The notes: generated by a model from the letters alone, not told the origin. 37,398 bases of DNA from Promethearchaeati archaeon (GCA_013166835.1 JABLTI010000016.1:1-37398), one strand, 5' to 3'. Positions 18,054 to 27,108 are shown, counted from the first letter of the stretch. Made by a program: numbers and translations.

Positions 18054-18081
18054 GTCTTTAATTGAACCATCTACTAAAGAC
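18054..18081. terminator. Inverted repeat between convergent genes
   Basis: GTCTTTA (18054-18060) and TAAAGAC (18075-18081) are perfectly complementary across a 14-base loop, in the 61-base gap between two converging genes. TTTTTATTAAT follows on the + strand from about 18091. It could end transcription from both sides. Archaeal termination often needs only the U-run, so this is tentative. Confidence 0.35.
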
Positions 18082-18095
18082 CAATTACATTTTTA

Positions 18096-19187
18096 TTAAT
18101 CTTTAAGTTGTGCACAGCTTAACATCATTTTACCAAAACGTTCTTTTGATACACATTCTCGACAATCAATACATGATGCCTCTTTTTGACCTTCCCTCAA
18201 TTTGTTTGGAAAATCGGGTTCATTTATCAGAGGTTTGCTCATTGAAATTAAATCGGCTAGATTACAATCCAAAATTGCGTTCATTGCAGATACATTTCTT
18301 ATTCCGTCTACTAAAGCTAAGGGGACGGAAGGAACGGTATTTCTTATCTTTTCAGCATGTCCAGCAAAGTTTGCTTCATAATATAGCGATTCTTCTACAG
18401 GTTTTGCTCGAGTCTTTCTGATATCACGATTTTGTTCTGGTCCGCCACCAGATATTTCAATTAAGTCTATCCCTTTTTCATCTAACCAATTTGCTATGAC
18501 AACTGATTCCTTTATTGTTATACCACCTTCAGGAGCAAAATCATCACAATTCATTTTGACAGCAACTATGGGAGCATTTCCGATCTTCTTTTTTATTACA
18601 TCATAAATATCGAGGAGAAGTCTTACTCGGTTTTTAAGTGGTCCACCATATTTGTCTTCACGTTTATTTACTCTATCAGAAAGAAATTGACTGACAAGAT
18701 AACCATGTGCTGCATGGATTTGTACACCATCGAAACCTGCTTGAATTGCTAAATCAGCTGCGTTTGCAAATCCTTCGATGATTTGTTGGATATCATCCAA
18801 TGATGCTTCTCTTGCTTCCCAGTTTTCAGTTATGTACTGTGAAGCTGTTACTCTATCCACTTTCCCAGACATTCCAGCATGATTTATTTGAGCAATTATT
18901 GGAACGTCATGAGAATGAACAATTTTAACTAGTTCTTCCATTTTAGGCAAATGCCTCTCGTTTGTAAGTCCTGATTGGCCTGTGTGAGCTTTTCCACTCT
19001 CCAAAACGTATGAGTGTCCTTTAATTATGAAACCTAAACCACCTTTTGCTAATGCATCATAATATTCCAAAATAGGTGCTCTTAGTACCCCTTCCTCATC
19101 CGACCAGTAAGAAGTAGTTGCTGATCTTATCAACCGATTTTTCAATTCCAAATTTTTAATTTTAAATGAAGTGAAGATTTTTGACAT
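18096..19187 (-). CDS. Old-Yellow-Enzyme / 2,4-dienoyl-CoA reductase-like FMN oxidoreductase with Fe-S cysteines
   Basis: A single TIM-barrel flavoprotein of the NADH:flavin oxidoreductase family. Typical blocks are KNRLIRSATTS, AQINHAGMSG, GVQIHAAHGYLVSQFLSD, NKREDKYGGPLKNR and LVDGIRN. The C-terminus ends with SCIDCRECV and a last Cys 12 residues later (CxxCxxC-x12-C), which should bind the [4Fe-4S] cluster of the dienoyl-CoA reductase branch. The FAD/NADH domain that follows in two-domain relatives is absent, so an outside electron donor is needed. The frame is open to a UUG at 19193. GAGGT at 19194-19198 is correctly spaced (six bases) for the ATG at 19187, which I take as the start. Substrate unknown. 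Confidence 0.87.
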   Translation of the reverse strand: MSKIFTSFKIKNLELKNRLIRSATTSYWSDEEGVLRAPILEYYDALAKGGLGFIIKGHSYVLESGKAHTGQSGLTNERHLPKMEELVKIVHSHDVPIIAQINHAGMSGKVDRVTASQYITENWEAREASLDDIQQIIEGFANAADLAIQAGFDGVQIHAAHGYLVSQFLSDRVNKREDKYGGPLKNRVRLLLDIYDVIKKKIGNAPIVAVKMNCDDFAPEGGITIKESVVIANWLDEKGIDLIEISGGGPEQNRDIRKTRAKPVEESLYYEANFAGHAEKIRNTVPSVPLALVDGIRNVSAMNAILDCNLADLISMSKPLINEPDFPNKLREGQKEASCIDCRECVSKERFGKMMLSCAQLKD

Positions 19188-19193
19188 AAACAA

Positions 19194-19198
19194 ACCTC
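19194..19198 (-). promoter_or_regulatory. Shine-Dalgarno GAGGT deciding the ATG 19187 start
   Basis: Read on the - strand, GAGGT precedes ATG 19187 by six bases. It directly abuts the alternative UUG at 19193, which makes that start unlikely. Confidence 0.6.
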
Positions 19199-19274
19199 AA
19201 TCTAGTAAGTTATTTATACTATAAAAAATTATGATATAGGTTTCATTGGGAAAGTAGATTATCTATTTGAGAAT

Positions 19275-19574
19275 TTATTCTTCAATACAAATAGGGCAAT
19301 CTTTACATTTTTCTTCCTTATTATCCCAACAATTTTTGCAAATTAGGAAATTACATTGACCACATCTAAAGAATTTACCATCCATTTCATCCTTAAGATC
19401 ATTAAAAATTTCCTGAAACGATTTCTCAAGTTGTTCTATTTTCTCTTGTAATTTCTTCGAGACCTTGATTTCTTCATGACAACAATCACAGAAGAAGTTG
19501 AGAATCATTTCTCCATTCTTTATCATATAATTAAATCCGGATGGGAGTTTTGGATCGAATTTTTCTTGAGTCAT
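19275..19574 (-). CDS. Small Cys-rich zinc-binding protein
   Basis: 99 residues with ten cysteines arranged as CxCC (29-32), CxxC (71-74), CxxC (79-82) and CxxCxxC (90-96). A charged helix with coiled-coil character lies between the first and second groups (about 37-64). The C-terminal part, with CGQCNFLICKNCW, looks like a double zinc ribbon or B-box/RING-like fold able to hold two metals. ATG start with GGATG nine bases upstream. Role unknown; proteins of this type often mediate protein or RNA contacts. The 201 bases between this start and the divergent DUF61 gene carry both promoters, with no clear box seen. Confidence 0.72.
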   Translation of the reverse strand: MTQEKFDPKLPSGFNYMIKNGEMILNFFCDCCHEEIKVSKKLQEKIEQLEKSFQEIFNDLKDEMDGKFFRCGQCNFLICKNCWDNKEEKCKDCPICIEE

Positions 19575-19775
19575 ATAATGTTACATCCTTTTAAGAAATT
19601 TCGCGGTATTTTCTATTTACGATTTAGCTAAATGTTACATAACAATGTTTAAAGTTTAATGCTTTAGTTTCTAAAACCAAGGGTCTTAATTAATGCCTTG
19701 TAATAAGTTTATTCACTTTCTCAAAAATGGAATTTACGAAAGATTTTTTGGTTAAAACTAGTCTTTGAACTTGAA

Positions 19776-20204
19776 ATGTCTGATAAACTCCTAGATCTTA
19801 TCTGGTCTCTTGATATTGAGAAGATGAATGATCATTTACCAACAGAAAGAAAATCTTTGAAAGAATTACTCACAGAGGAGAAACCACAAGTTCAAACTAA
19901 GAACAAAAGGTTTCACAGATTTAGGAAACAACATCTCGAGATAATTTGTCAGTTTTTCCCGGAAAATCAATGGTCAGAAGTTAAATTACCAATTATTTTA
20001 TTACGACGAACAAGTCTTGGAAAGGGGATATATTCTGTATCTGGCGGGTTACGAGAATTATATATAATTCATAGGATTTCTGGAAGAACATCAGACAATT
20101 TTAATAAATTTAAATTAGAAGATCATCAACCCTATGTTTGGAAACCTGAAGTATTTACTGCTGTGAGGAAAATAGGATCCATTGTTGTCACAGGATATAC
20201 TTGA
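19776..20204 (+). CDS. DUF61/UPF0216 family protein
   Basis: 142 residues matching from memory the archaeal UPF0216 (DUF61) layout: an N-terminal IEKMNDHLPTERKSLKELL, then a basic middle (KNKRFHRFRKQHLEII), then LPIILLRRTSLGKGIYSVSG. A short C-terminal strand region contains YVWKPEVFTAVRKIG. The family is small, of unknown function and essentially archaeal, which is the clearest taxonomic signal in the window. The gene lies 34 bases upstream of the M20 peptidase and may be co-transcribed with it. ATG start; no strong ribosome site. Confidence 0.72.
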   Translation: MSDKLLDLIWSLDIEKMNDHLPTERKSLKELLTEEKPQVQTKNKRFHRFRKQHLEIICQFFPENQWSEVKLPIILLRRTSLGKGIYSVSGGLRELYIIHRISGRTSDNFNKFKLEDHQPYVWKPEVFTAVRKIGSIVVTGYT

Positions 20205-20238
20205 ATTTATTCTGGAATCGAATGTGAGTGATTGAGAA

Positions 20239-21576
20239 ATGAATGAGAAGACACTGAATGAAGCAACTAAGTTACTACAGGAATTAATTCAAAATAAATG
20301 TGTTAATCCACCAGGAAATGAGATGAAGAGCATCATTACCATTGAGAAATATTTGAAATCAAAGGGTGTAAAATGCAAGATATATGAATCAGCTCCAAAA
20401 AGAGGAAACCTAATTGCTCGAATTAAGGGGACAGGCAAGGGGCCCACACTCATGTTTGGTCCTTCACACGTGGATGTAGTTCCTATTGATGATGAAGAGA
20501 AATGGACTCATCCTCCATTCTCAGGTAAACTCGAAGATGATTTTATCTGGGGTAGAGGCGCAATTGATATGTTATTTATCGTTGTTGCCCAAGTAGTTGT
20601 ATTCGCTGAGTTGAATCAAGAGAAATTCAAACCTAAGGGTGATTTAGTTTTAGTTATTGTATCTGATGAAGAAATGGGTGGATCGTTTGGAACAGAATGG
20701 TTGTTGAAGCATCATCCAAAAGAAATGAAATGTGATTATGCTGTTTCAGAAATGGGTGGAGTTATCTTATCACCTGGAAAATTAGGATTCATGATTGGAG
20801 AGAAAGGAGCAACCTGGTTAAGATTAACTTTCAAAGGAACACCAGAACATGGTTCTGTTCCTTTTGGTAGTGATAACGCAATAGTAAAAGCAGCAGAAGC
20901 AACGAAAAAGCTATTTGAGTATAAACCACCAGCAACAACAAAATATCTAAAATCTATTGGTAAAGGTTTTGGTCAACAACCAATAGTGCGTTTAATGATG
21001 ACAAATAAGCTATTGCTACCAATGATTTTGAAAAAAATGCTGAAGACGAATCCAGAGATGGCTAAATCACTAGCTAGTTTAACAAGAATGAGTATTTCTC
21101 CAAATATAATTAAAGGAGGAACAAAAACAAATACCATTCCGGCACAAGCAACTCTTGATGTAGATGTAAGAACTTTACCAGGCCAAGATTTGAGCTATAT
21201 TACTCATCATATTAACAAAGCACTTGGCAAAAAATTAGCAGAGGAAGTAAAAATCGAAGTATTAACAGGTGAAGGAGTTGTATCATATGGAAATGAAAGC
21301 TCGTTCAAATCTGAATTTGTCACTAAAATAGAAAAGGCAATACAAAAAATAGACCCTCAAAATGAATTCATACCTTTGATTTATCCCGGAGCAACAGATT
21401 TACGTTTTCTTAGGAAACTTGGTGTTGAATGTTGTGGTTTTGCGTTAATGGATCCCAGAACAGAATTTGGAGAATTAATTAATCGTATTCATGGAAACGA
21501 TGAACGCATTTCATTAATTACTCTTGATTATACGTTGGTTGCATATTATCATTTAGTAAAAGAAATTCTAGAATAA
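20239..21576 (+). CDS. M20 family zinc metallopeptidase/deacylase (ArgE/DapE/ACY1-like)
   Basis: A di-zinc amidohydrolase of 445 residues. Metal ligands are in the expected order: His in FGPSHVDVVP, bridging Asp in WGRGAIDM, catalytic Glu pair in SDEEMGG, and the late His in RIHGNDERI. TPEHGSVPFG lies in the lid (dimerisation) domain inserted in the middle. YPGATDLRFLR is the substrate carboxylate-binding segment. Relatives remove acyl groups from amino acids (ArgE, DapE, aminoacylase) or cut dipeptides, and the specific substrate cannot be told. The stop is only four bases from that of the convergent DNA methyltransferase gene. Confidence 0.88.
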   Translation: MNEKTLNEATKLLQELIQNKCVNPPGNEMKSIITIEKYLKSKGVKCKIYESAPKRGNLIARIKGTGKGPTLMFGPSHVDVVPIDDEEKWTHPPFSGKLEDDFIWGRGAIDMLFIVVAQVVVFAELNQEKFKPKGDLVLVIVSDEEMGGSFGTEWLLKHHPKEMKCDYAVSEMGGVILSPGKLGFMIGEKGATWLRLTFKGTPEHGSVPFGSDNAIVKAAEATKKLFEYKPPATTKYLKSIGKGFGQQPIVRLMMTNKLLLPMILKKMLKTNPEMAKSLASLTRMSISPNIIKGGTKTNTIPAQATLDVDVRTLPGQDLSYITHHINKALGKKLAEEVKIEVLTGEGVVSYGNESSFKSEFVTKIEKAIQKIDPQNEFIPLIYPGATDLRFLRKLGVECCGFALMDPRTEFGELINRIHGNDERISLITLDYTLVAYYHLVKEILE

Positions 21577-21580
21577 ACAA

Positions 21581-24073
21581 TTAGGTAACTACCTGTCCAG
21601 ACTTTTCAAGTCTTTGAGAAATAAGATTAATTAAGGATGAATAGATTTCTTCTACTTCTTTTTCAGATAATCCTAGCCAATCAAAGATTAATTTATCAAA
21701 TGCTCTTCTATCTGGAAGTTGAACTTCCTCAAAAATAGATCTGATATCACGCTTAAGGATTGATTGGAATTTCGTTAATAGTTCATTTTTTAATTTATTT
21801 GGTAGTTTTCTAGGGTCAATTATAGGGAGTATCACAAAACCATTTTTTGCATATTGTAGGGCACCTTTCCCTAAAGCAGTTCGGCCATATACTTCTAAGA
21901 AAGAATAAATTAAAGTTGTATTTAGTAAAGCAACAATGAGATTTTTTTCAGTTTTAAATTCTTCATGTAAAATTAACCCATAGAATGTTTGATCTTCAAT
22001 CAAGTCATCTGAAGTATAGCAAAAGAAGAATCGACGATCAATAAATCGACTACAGAAAATATCAGCAGGTGGTATTCTGTTTATGGAAAACCAAGATGGT
22101 CTATTATTACGAAGTGATGGTACTTCTGGCCAAGGAATTTCTCCAATGGATTGTTGTTTCAATGTAGTGGTTTGCTGTTGACCCCACTTGATATAATCTA
22201 TAGCTCCAGTTTTCTCTTTGTTGAGTAGCTCCTCCATTGTATAATTGCATGTGAATAACTTTGTTTCTAAATTGGAAGCTAAAATCTCTAGTCTATGTAT
22301 TTCCTTTGGACTTTTCAGAACTGGAACTAAAAACTCATCACTAATTCCATATTCTTGAACCCTTTCACCATCCACCAAGAAGAATTCATTAATTCCAGTT
22401 TTAATGGGATAACGAATATGACCAATTTCTGATAATTCAATAAATTTCTCTCTCAGTGAATCCAAGATATTAGTAATAATACTGGGAGCACGGAAATAAA
22501 GAGAGCCCCATTTTTCTCCCTGGTATTCATTGTCTTTTATTCCTTGATCAAGTAATTCACTTTGTTTCTTTGATGTTATTTTTATTTGAGTATTTTCAAA
22601 AATCCCGGAACTCGTAGTTATATTTAATCGATGAATTAATTGAAGATCATTATAATTAGGGAACTTCAGCATGATGAATCGGACAAAGGAATCAGCAATT
22701 ATTGTTATTGATTTGGGATTAACTAAGAAAGTAATAGCTGTATTAACTGCAGCTGAAAATGACTTGCTTCTTTGATTTGCATAGATTGCTTGTAATTGAT
22801 AATTTTCCAACAGAAATTTCTGGAAGTTCATACCGAATTTAGCATCCAACCAAGAATTTGAGGTTACGAAACTAAGTATTCCTCCGTCTTTTAGAAGACT
22901 CAATCCTCTATAGAAGAAATAGATATAAAAATCACTTTTTCTTTCTCGAGGTAAATTAACCTCTGAAAGAAAATAACTTTCTAGTTTTGAGTAGATATGA
23001 TCTTTGATATTTGAGGTATTATTGAGCTGATCTTTTATTTCCAATAGAAATTGCTCTTGTCGAATAAAAGGAGGATTTCCTATTATTACATCAAATTTCT
23101 CTTTCATGTTTGTATTTTCAAGAGAACTTAGAATCGCATTTTCTTGTAGTATATTTAATTCTATTGAAGTTGAATTAGTGTTTGTTAGAGCATACTGGAA
23201 TAACATTAATCTCAACTGACAAATAGAGATAGCTTCTGGATCAGTATCTAATCCAAACAAATTGTTAGAGAGGATAGTTTGCATAGCTTTGTGCAATTGA
23301 AATTCTTCATCTAACAAATGATGAATTTTATTTTGAATTATTAACAAGAAATTTAGAAAACCTAATAGGAAAGCTCCTGATCCACAAGCAGGATCAAGTA
23401 TTCGGATATTCGTAATTTGCTTTCTTAACAGATTCAAATCTTTCATGATGAAACCGGATTGTAAAGATTCTAAATTCTTCCAAAATAATGAGACAAGTTG
23501 AGCTTCAGGAATTCTAGTATTAGTTATTAGGTATTGAAGTAGAGCTTCTTTACACATGAAATTTACTTCATCATGTGAAGTGTAGAAAACACCTGTTTTC
23601 TGCTTTTCCTGACTCTGCAAGGTATTTTCAAAAAGTAATGAAAAAATGAATGGAGTTATCGATGAATCATTTTCATCTAACAACGATTCTTGCAGATTGT
23701 AGCGAAATTTTGAAATGAGATTTTGTGCAATAAAATCAGTAAATTGTGTTTTGATTATTTTATATAATTTAGAATCAGAAATATTGCTCAACATGTTTTG
23801 AATATCAAATTGATTTTCTTTAGCTTGATTTATGAATTCATTAATTAGCTGTTCCTTCACAACAAAATAATAAGCTTGATTAAGTTCTGTCTGAGATTCT
23901 TGAGATTCGGTTCCTAATTGATCAGCAATCTTATCAAAAATAAAGTAATATGTTTGCATGAATTGATTATAAATTGTATTTTTCTGATCCAAACTTCGAT
24001 TCCTTCTTGGTTCAAATATCGATAATTTATAGTAATCTATTATTGTTTTGGTTATAATAACTTTGAAAAACAA
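21581..24073 (-). CDS. Eco57I/TaqI-like N6-adenine DNA methyltransferase, orphan
   Basis: An 830-residue protein with KTGVFYTSHDEVNFMC (159-174), SAM-binding motif I ILDPACGSGAFLLG (225-238) and catalytic motif IV GNPPF (332-336). TSNSWLDAKFG comes later. The last 300 residues resemble a TaqI-type target-recognition domain. This is the methylase-specificity architecture of type IIG and related enzymes. The roughly 160 residues before the methylase are helical-looking and show no evident PD-(D/E)xK nuclease, and no restriction gene is adjacent. It may therefore be a solitary methyltransferase, or a IIG enzyme with a nuclease I cannot see. The UUG start at 24073 is uncertain; a UUG at residue 28 or the ATG at residue 39 would remove the N-terminus. 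Confidence 0.85.
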   Translation of the reverse strand: MFFKVIITKTIIDYYKLSIFEPRRNRSLDQKNTIYNQFMQTYYFIFDKIADQLGTESQESQTELNQAYYFVVKEQLINEFINQAKENQFDIQNMLSNISDSKLYKIIKTQFTDFIAQNLISKFRYNLQESLLDENDSSITPFIFSLLFENTLQSQEKQKTGVFYTSHDEVNFMCKEALLQYLITNTRIPEAQLVSLFWKNLESLQSGFIMKDLNLLRKQITNIRILDPACGSGAFLLGFLNFLLIIQNKIHHLLDEEFQLHKAMQTILSNNLFGLDTDPEAISICQLRLMLFQYALTNTNSTSIELNILQENAILSSLENTNMKEKFDVIIGNPPFIRQEQFLLEIKDQLNNTSNIKDHIYSKLESYFLSEVNLPRERKSDFYIYFFYRGLSLLKDGGILSFVTSNSWLDAKFGMNFQKFLLENYQLQAIYANQRSKSFSAAVNTAITFLVNPKSITIIADSFVRFIMLKFPNYNDLQLIHRLNITTSSGIFENTQIKITSKKQSELLDQGIKDNEYQGEKWGSLYFRAPSIITNILDSLREKFIELSEIGHIRYPIKTGINEFFLVDGERVQEYGISDEFLVPVLKSPKEIHRLEILASNLETKLFTCNYTMEELLNKEKTGAIDYIKWGQQQTTTLKQQSIGEIPWPEVPSLRNNRPSWFSINRIPPADIFCSRFIDRRFFFCYTSDDLIEDQTFYGLILHEEFKTEKNLIVALLNTTLIYSFLEVYGRTALGKGALQYAKNGFVILPIIDPRKLPNKLKNELLTKFQSILKRDIRSIFEEVQLPDRRAFDKLIFDWLGLSEKEVEEIYSSLINLISQRLEKSGQVVT

Positions 24074-24123
24074 AATACTGATAATATTACTATTCCTTTC
24101 ATTTACTAGGAATTAATTGAAGG

Positions 24124-24453
24124 ATGTTAATAAATTTGTACGTTGTTTGTGTTACAGTTTATGTGAAAGAAGAAAACAGAAATGAGTTCATAAAAGCAGT
24201 TCTTGAGAATGCAAAAAATACAAGAAAAGAATCTTTGAATTTTCGTTTTGATGTTTTGCAGTGTTTGGATGATCCTAATCAATTTTTCTTATATGAAGTT
24301 TACAAAGATGAAAGTGGTTTTGTATCTCATAAAGAAACTAATCATTACAAAATTTGGCGAGAAACTGTTGCTCCTATGATGGCTCAACCTCGAGAAGGAA
24401 TAAAACACAAGAATATCTTTCCATTAGAGGAAGATGCCTTTATCTCGAGATAG
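24124..24453 (+). CDS. LsrG-like antibiotic-biosynthesis-monooxygenase (ABM) domain protein
   Basis: A single ferredoxin-like ABM domain of 109 residues. LNFRFDVLQ, FFLYEVYKDE, HKETNHYK and APMMAQPREG match the LsrG/YgiN block pattern. LsrG isomerises phospho-AI-2, while YgiN-type relatives oxidise quinols without a metal cofactor. The gene starts 50 bases from the divergent methyltransferase gene and ends 22 bases before the iron alcohol dehydrogenase, so the two are probably one transcript. No lsrK or lsr transporter genes are nearby, so an AI-2 role should not be assumed. ATG at 24124 has only GGA 11 bases upstream; a UUG at 24136 is an alternative. Confidence 0.78.
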   Translation: MLINLYVVCVTVYVKEENRNEFIKAVLENAKNTRKESLNFRFDVLQCLDDPNQFFLYEVYKDESGFVSHKETNHYKIWRETVAPMMAQPREGIKHKNIFPLEEDAFISR

Positions 24454-24475
24454 TTTGCTTCTGGTTGTGGATTAA

Positions 24476-25660
24476 TTGCTTGATGAATTAAAATTCGATT
24501 TTCTTAACACACCACAGATTGTCTTTGGTAAAGGACGTTTTCAAGAGGTAGGAGATCTACTGGCACAATATGGAAAGAGAATCCTAATTGTAGGAAGTAA
24601 AAGCGCTTTTTCGCAATTAAAGAAGCAATTTGAAACTATCATTAATAAAAAGAAAATGAGTTATGATATAGTATTCATCAAAGGCGAACCTGATATTCAT
24701 CAAATTGATATTGGAGTAGAAGTTGGTATTAAAAAAAAATCAGAAGTAGTTCTAGGGATAGGCGGAGGAAGTGCAGTAGATGCTGGGAAGGCAGTTGCTG
24801 GTTTAATAACAAATGGTGGTTCAGCTAAAGATTATATGGAAGTCATAGGGATAGGAAGTGAAATCACAAAACAATCACTCCCATATATAGCTATCCCAAC
24901 AACCTCTGGAACTGGAAGCGAAGTTACCAAAAATGCAGTTGTACTATCAAAAGAAGATGGATTGAAAACAAGCATTCGTAGTCCTCTATTAATTCCTAAA
25001 ATTGCACTAATTGATCCTGAATTAATGGTAAATGTCTCACCAGAAGTTACAGCTTATTGTGGATTAGATGCTTTGACTCAACTATTGGAGTCTTATACAT
25101 CTATCAAATCCCAACCCATAACTGATTCTTTAGCAATCCTTGGTATCAGAAGGATAACTAAATCTTTGATCCATGTCTTTGAAAACGGGCAGGATGTTTC
25201 TTCTCGAGAGGATCTTGCTTTTGCTGCTTTACTTAGTGGAATTTGCTTAGCTAATGCTGGACTTGGTGCAGTTCATGGATTTGCTTCTCCAATAGGAGGG
25301 ATGCTTGGGATTCCACATGGTGTTGTGTGCGGAGCATTACTCTCACCAGTTATTGAAGAGAATATACAACAAATGATAGCTGAAATTCCATTCAATGAAA
25401 CACTCGCTAAATATGCAACACTTGGCGAATTATTAGTCGATCTCGTTTTTGATGATATTAGAGAAGCAGCAGATCGTGTAATCGAATATACAGAACAAAT
25501 CTCAAGATTACTGAAAATACCTAAATTATCAAAATATGGTCTCTCAGAAAAGTACTTTGAAAAAATAATCGAGAAAGCAAAGAAATCTTCGAGTATGAGA
25601 TACAATCCGGTAAAGCTCTCTGATGAAGCACTTTACAGAATTTTGCTGAAATCTGTGTAA
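24476..25660 (+). CDS. Iron-containing alcohol dehydrogenase family protein
   Basis: A 394-residue group III dehydrogenase. GIGGGSAVDAGKAVA binds the NAD(P) pyrophosphate, and TSGTGSEVTKNAV is the second family signature. GLDALTQLLESY and VHGFASPIGGMLGIPHG carry the metal site. At the position where FucO-type enzymes have the second metal ligand (DALTH), this protein has Gln (DALTQ). That is common in a subset of the family, but it leaves the metal and the alcohol, aldehyde or maleylacetate substrate open. UUG start. It follows the ABM gene by 22 bases. Confidence 0.87.
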   Translation: MLDELKFDFLNTPQIVFGKGRFQEVGDLLAQYGKRILIVGSKSAFSQLKKQFETIINKKKMSYDIVFIKGEPDIHQIDIGVEVGIKKKSEVVLGIGGGSAVDAGKAVAGLITNGGSAKDYMEVIGIGSEITKQSLPYIAIPTTSGTGSEVTKNAVVLSKEDGLKTSIRSPLLIPKIALIDPELMVNVSPEVTAYCGLDALTQLLESYTSIKSQPITDSLAILGIRRITKSLIHVFENGQDVSSREDLAFAALLSGICLANAGLGAVHGFASPIGGMLGIPHGVVCGALLSPVIEENIQQMIAEIPFNETLAKYATLGELLVDLVFDDIREAADRVIEYTEQISRLLKIPKLSKYGLSEKYFEKIIEKAKKSSSMRYNPVKLSDEALYRILLKSV

Positions 25661-25715
25661 TTTTTTCCTATAGAGCTACCTTTTAATTACTACTTGAGAA
25701 ATTCTTTTAACTAAC

Positions 25716-25768
25716 CTAACGTTAGAAAAACTAGTTTTGGCATTATACTAGTTTTATATTCCCAGGAG
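25716..25768 (+). promoter_or_regulatory. Promoter region with palindrome, direct repeats and ribosome site
   Basis: The 116-base gap before the acyltransferase gene contains a perfect 10-bp palindrome CTAACGTTAG (25716-25725). Two copies of ACTAGTTTT follow at 25730-25738 and 25747-25755, 17 bases apart. A TATA-like TTTATATT is at 25753-25760, and AGGAG at 25764-25768 lies eight bases before ATG 25777. The palindrome upstream of the TATA-like box would suit a regulator site. No regulator gene is adjacent. Confidence 0.4.
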
Positions 25769-25776
25769 ATTAGTCG

Positions 25777-27078
25777 ATGTATACCCATAAATCGGGCGAG
25801 TTCCCGAAACGCATACGTGCATCTGCAAATGATAATCTAAATTACTTGCTACGTAGTGGAACTGATCAGCAAATCAATTTCATTTTTCACTTAAACGAGT
25901 ATATTGATTCTGAGCGAATGAAAAAAACCGTTCGATTAACAATGGATGCAGAACCTGTTCTTGGTTGCAAGTATGTTATAAATCGCAAGAGAACATATTG
26001 GGAGAGAAGGGATGACCTCGACGAACTCAATTATTTCACATTAATTAATTCAGATAATCCTGAAGCTGATATAAGAAAAATTGTTCTATATCAAATAGAT
26101 CCCAGTATTGAATCCGTAATACAAATAAAAATAATACGAACAAAAACAAACGACATTCTTTTCATCAAATCAGATCACAGCATAATGGATGGTGGGGGAT
26201 TCTACGACTTTTTAACTCTTTTATGCGATACATACAACAAACTGACTGAGGATCCTGGATATCAAGTTGAACCTAATGTTCTAGCTACTAGAGAATTGAA
26301 CCAGGTTTTCAAGCATTTTAGATTCAGAAAGAAAATGAGATCTTTACTTCGAGATAAAGGATATATACCAACTTGGTCTTTCCCAGCAATTGGAACTGGT
26401 AGGACAAAGAAGACTTTTACTTTAAGAAAAATCGAACCAGAACGATTTGATAGAATAAAGACTTACGGTAAGGAAAGACAAGCAACATTAAATGATATGT
26501 TTCTCACAGCTGTTTTCAGATCCTTATTTGAATTGAAGAAACCAGTAGAAAACAAACCTATGACAATTGCTGTACCCACAGACCTTCGAGTTCTCATGCC
26601 AACAAAGAAAGCAGAAACAATTGCTAATTTGGTTTCAGCAACTTTTGTTTCTCTTAAATACAATCCAGATGCAACTTTTGATGAGATGTTAAAAGATATT
26701 AACAAACAAATGACCAAGAAAAAGGATATTCACTTAGGCATGGGTCAAACATACATGATAAATAATCTTTTCAAATTACGATATGCTTGGGTCAGATGGA
26801 TAGCAAACAAAATCTATGATGGAATATACAGACGAGGAAAAATGCATCCTATTATTACTAATGTAGGAAGAGTAGATGCTCAGAGAAGACATTTTGGAGA
26901 TGTTGATGTTGTGGATGGTTATATCATTACACCAATTAATTGGGCTCCTTCATTTAGTATGGGAATAAGCTCCTTTAACAAGAGAATCTCTTTCAGCGTT
27001 GCATTTTGTGAAGATTCGTATGATAAAAGAACGATTGAACAGTTTCTAGATTTAATTTTTGAAGAATTACCTCAATAA
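25777..27078 (+). CDS. Condensation-fold (CoA-dependent) acyltransferase-like protein
   Basis: A 433-residue protein of the chloramphenicol-acetyltransferase/condensation fold. SDHSIMDGGGFYDFL (132-146) has the HxxxDG active site (His134, Asp138). The first His of the HHxxxDG form is Asp here, as in many stand-alone relatives. A later block, TIAVPTDLRVLM, and the C-terminal NVGRVDAQRRHFGDVDVVDG correspond to the second lobe lining the tunnel. Relatives include alcohol acetyltransferases, PapA and wax-ester synthases. Acyl donor and acceptor are unknown. There is no carrier domain. It has its own promoter region and a good ribosome site. Confidence 0.75.
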   Translation: MYTHKSGEFPKRIRASANDNLNYLLRSGTDQQINFIFHLNEYIDSERMKKTVRLTMDAEPVLGCKYVINRKRTYWERRDDLDELNYFTLINSDNPEADIRKIVLYQIDPSIESVIQIKIIRTKTNDILFIKSDHSIMDGGGFYDFLTLLCDTYNKLTEDPGYQVEPNVLATRELNQVFKHFRFRKKMRSLLRDKGYIPTWSFPAIGTGRTKKTFTLRKIEPERFDRIKTYGKERQATLNDMFLTAVFRSLFELKKPVENKPMTIAVPTDLRVLMPTKKAETIANLVSATFVSLKYNPDATFDEMLKDINKQMTKKKDIHLGMGQTYMINNLFKLRYAWVRWIANKIYDGIYRRGKMHPIITNVGRVDAQRRHFGDVDVVDGYIITPINWAPSFSMGISSFNKRISFSVAFCEDSYDKRTIEQFLDLIFEELPQ

Positions 27079-27108
27079 AGAGAATTAGAAAAAAAATACT
27101 ACACTTAG

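Noticed and set aside
24124..24453. AI-2 quorum-sensing function from the LsrG resemblance
   Set aside because: No lsrK, lsrF or lsr transporter gene is near, and ABM proteins have many roles.
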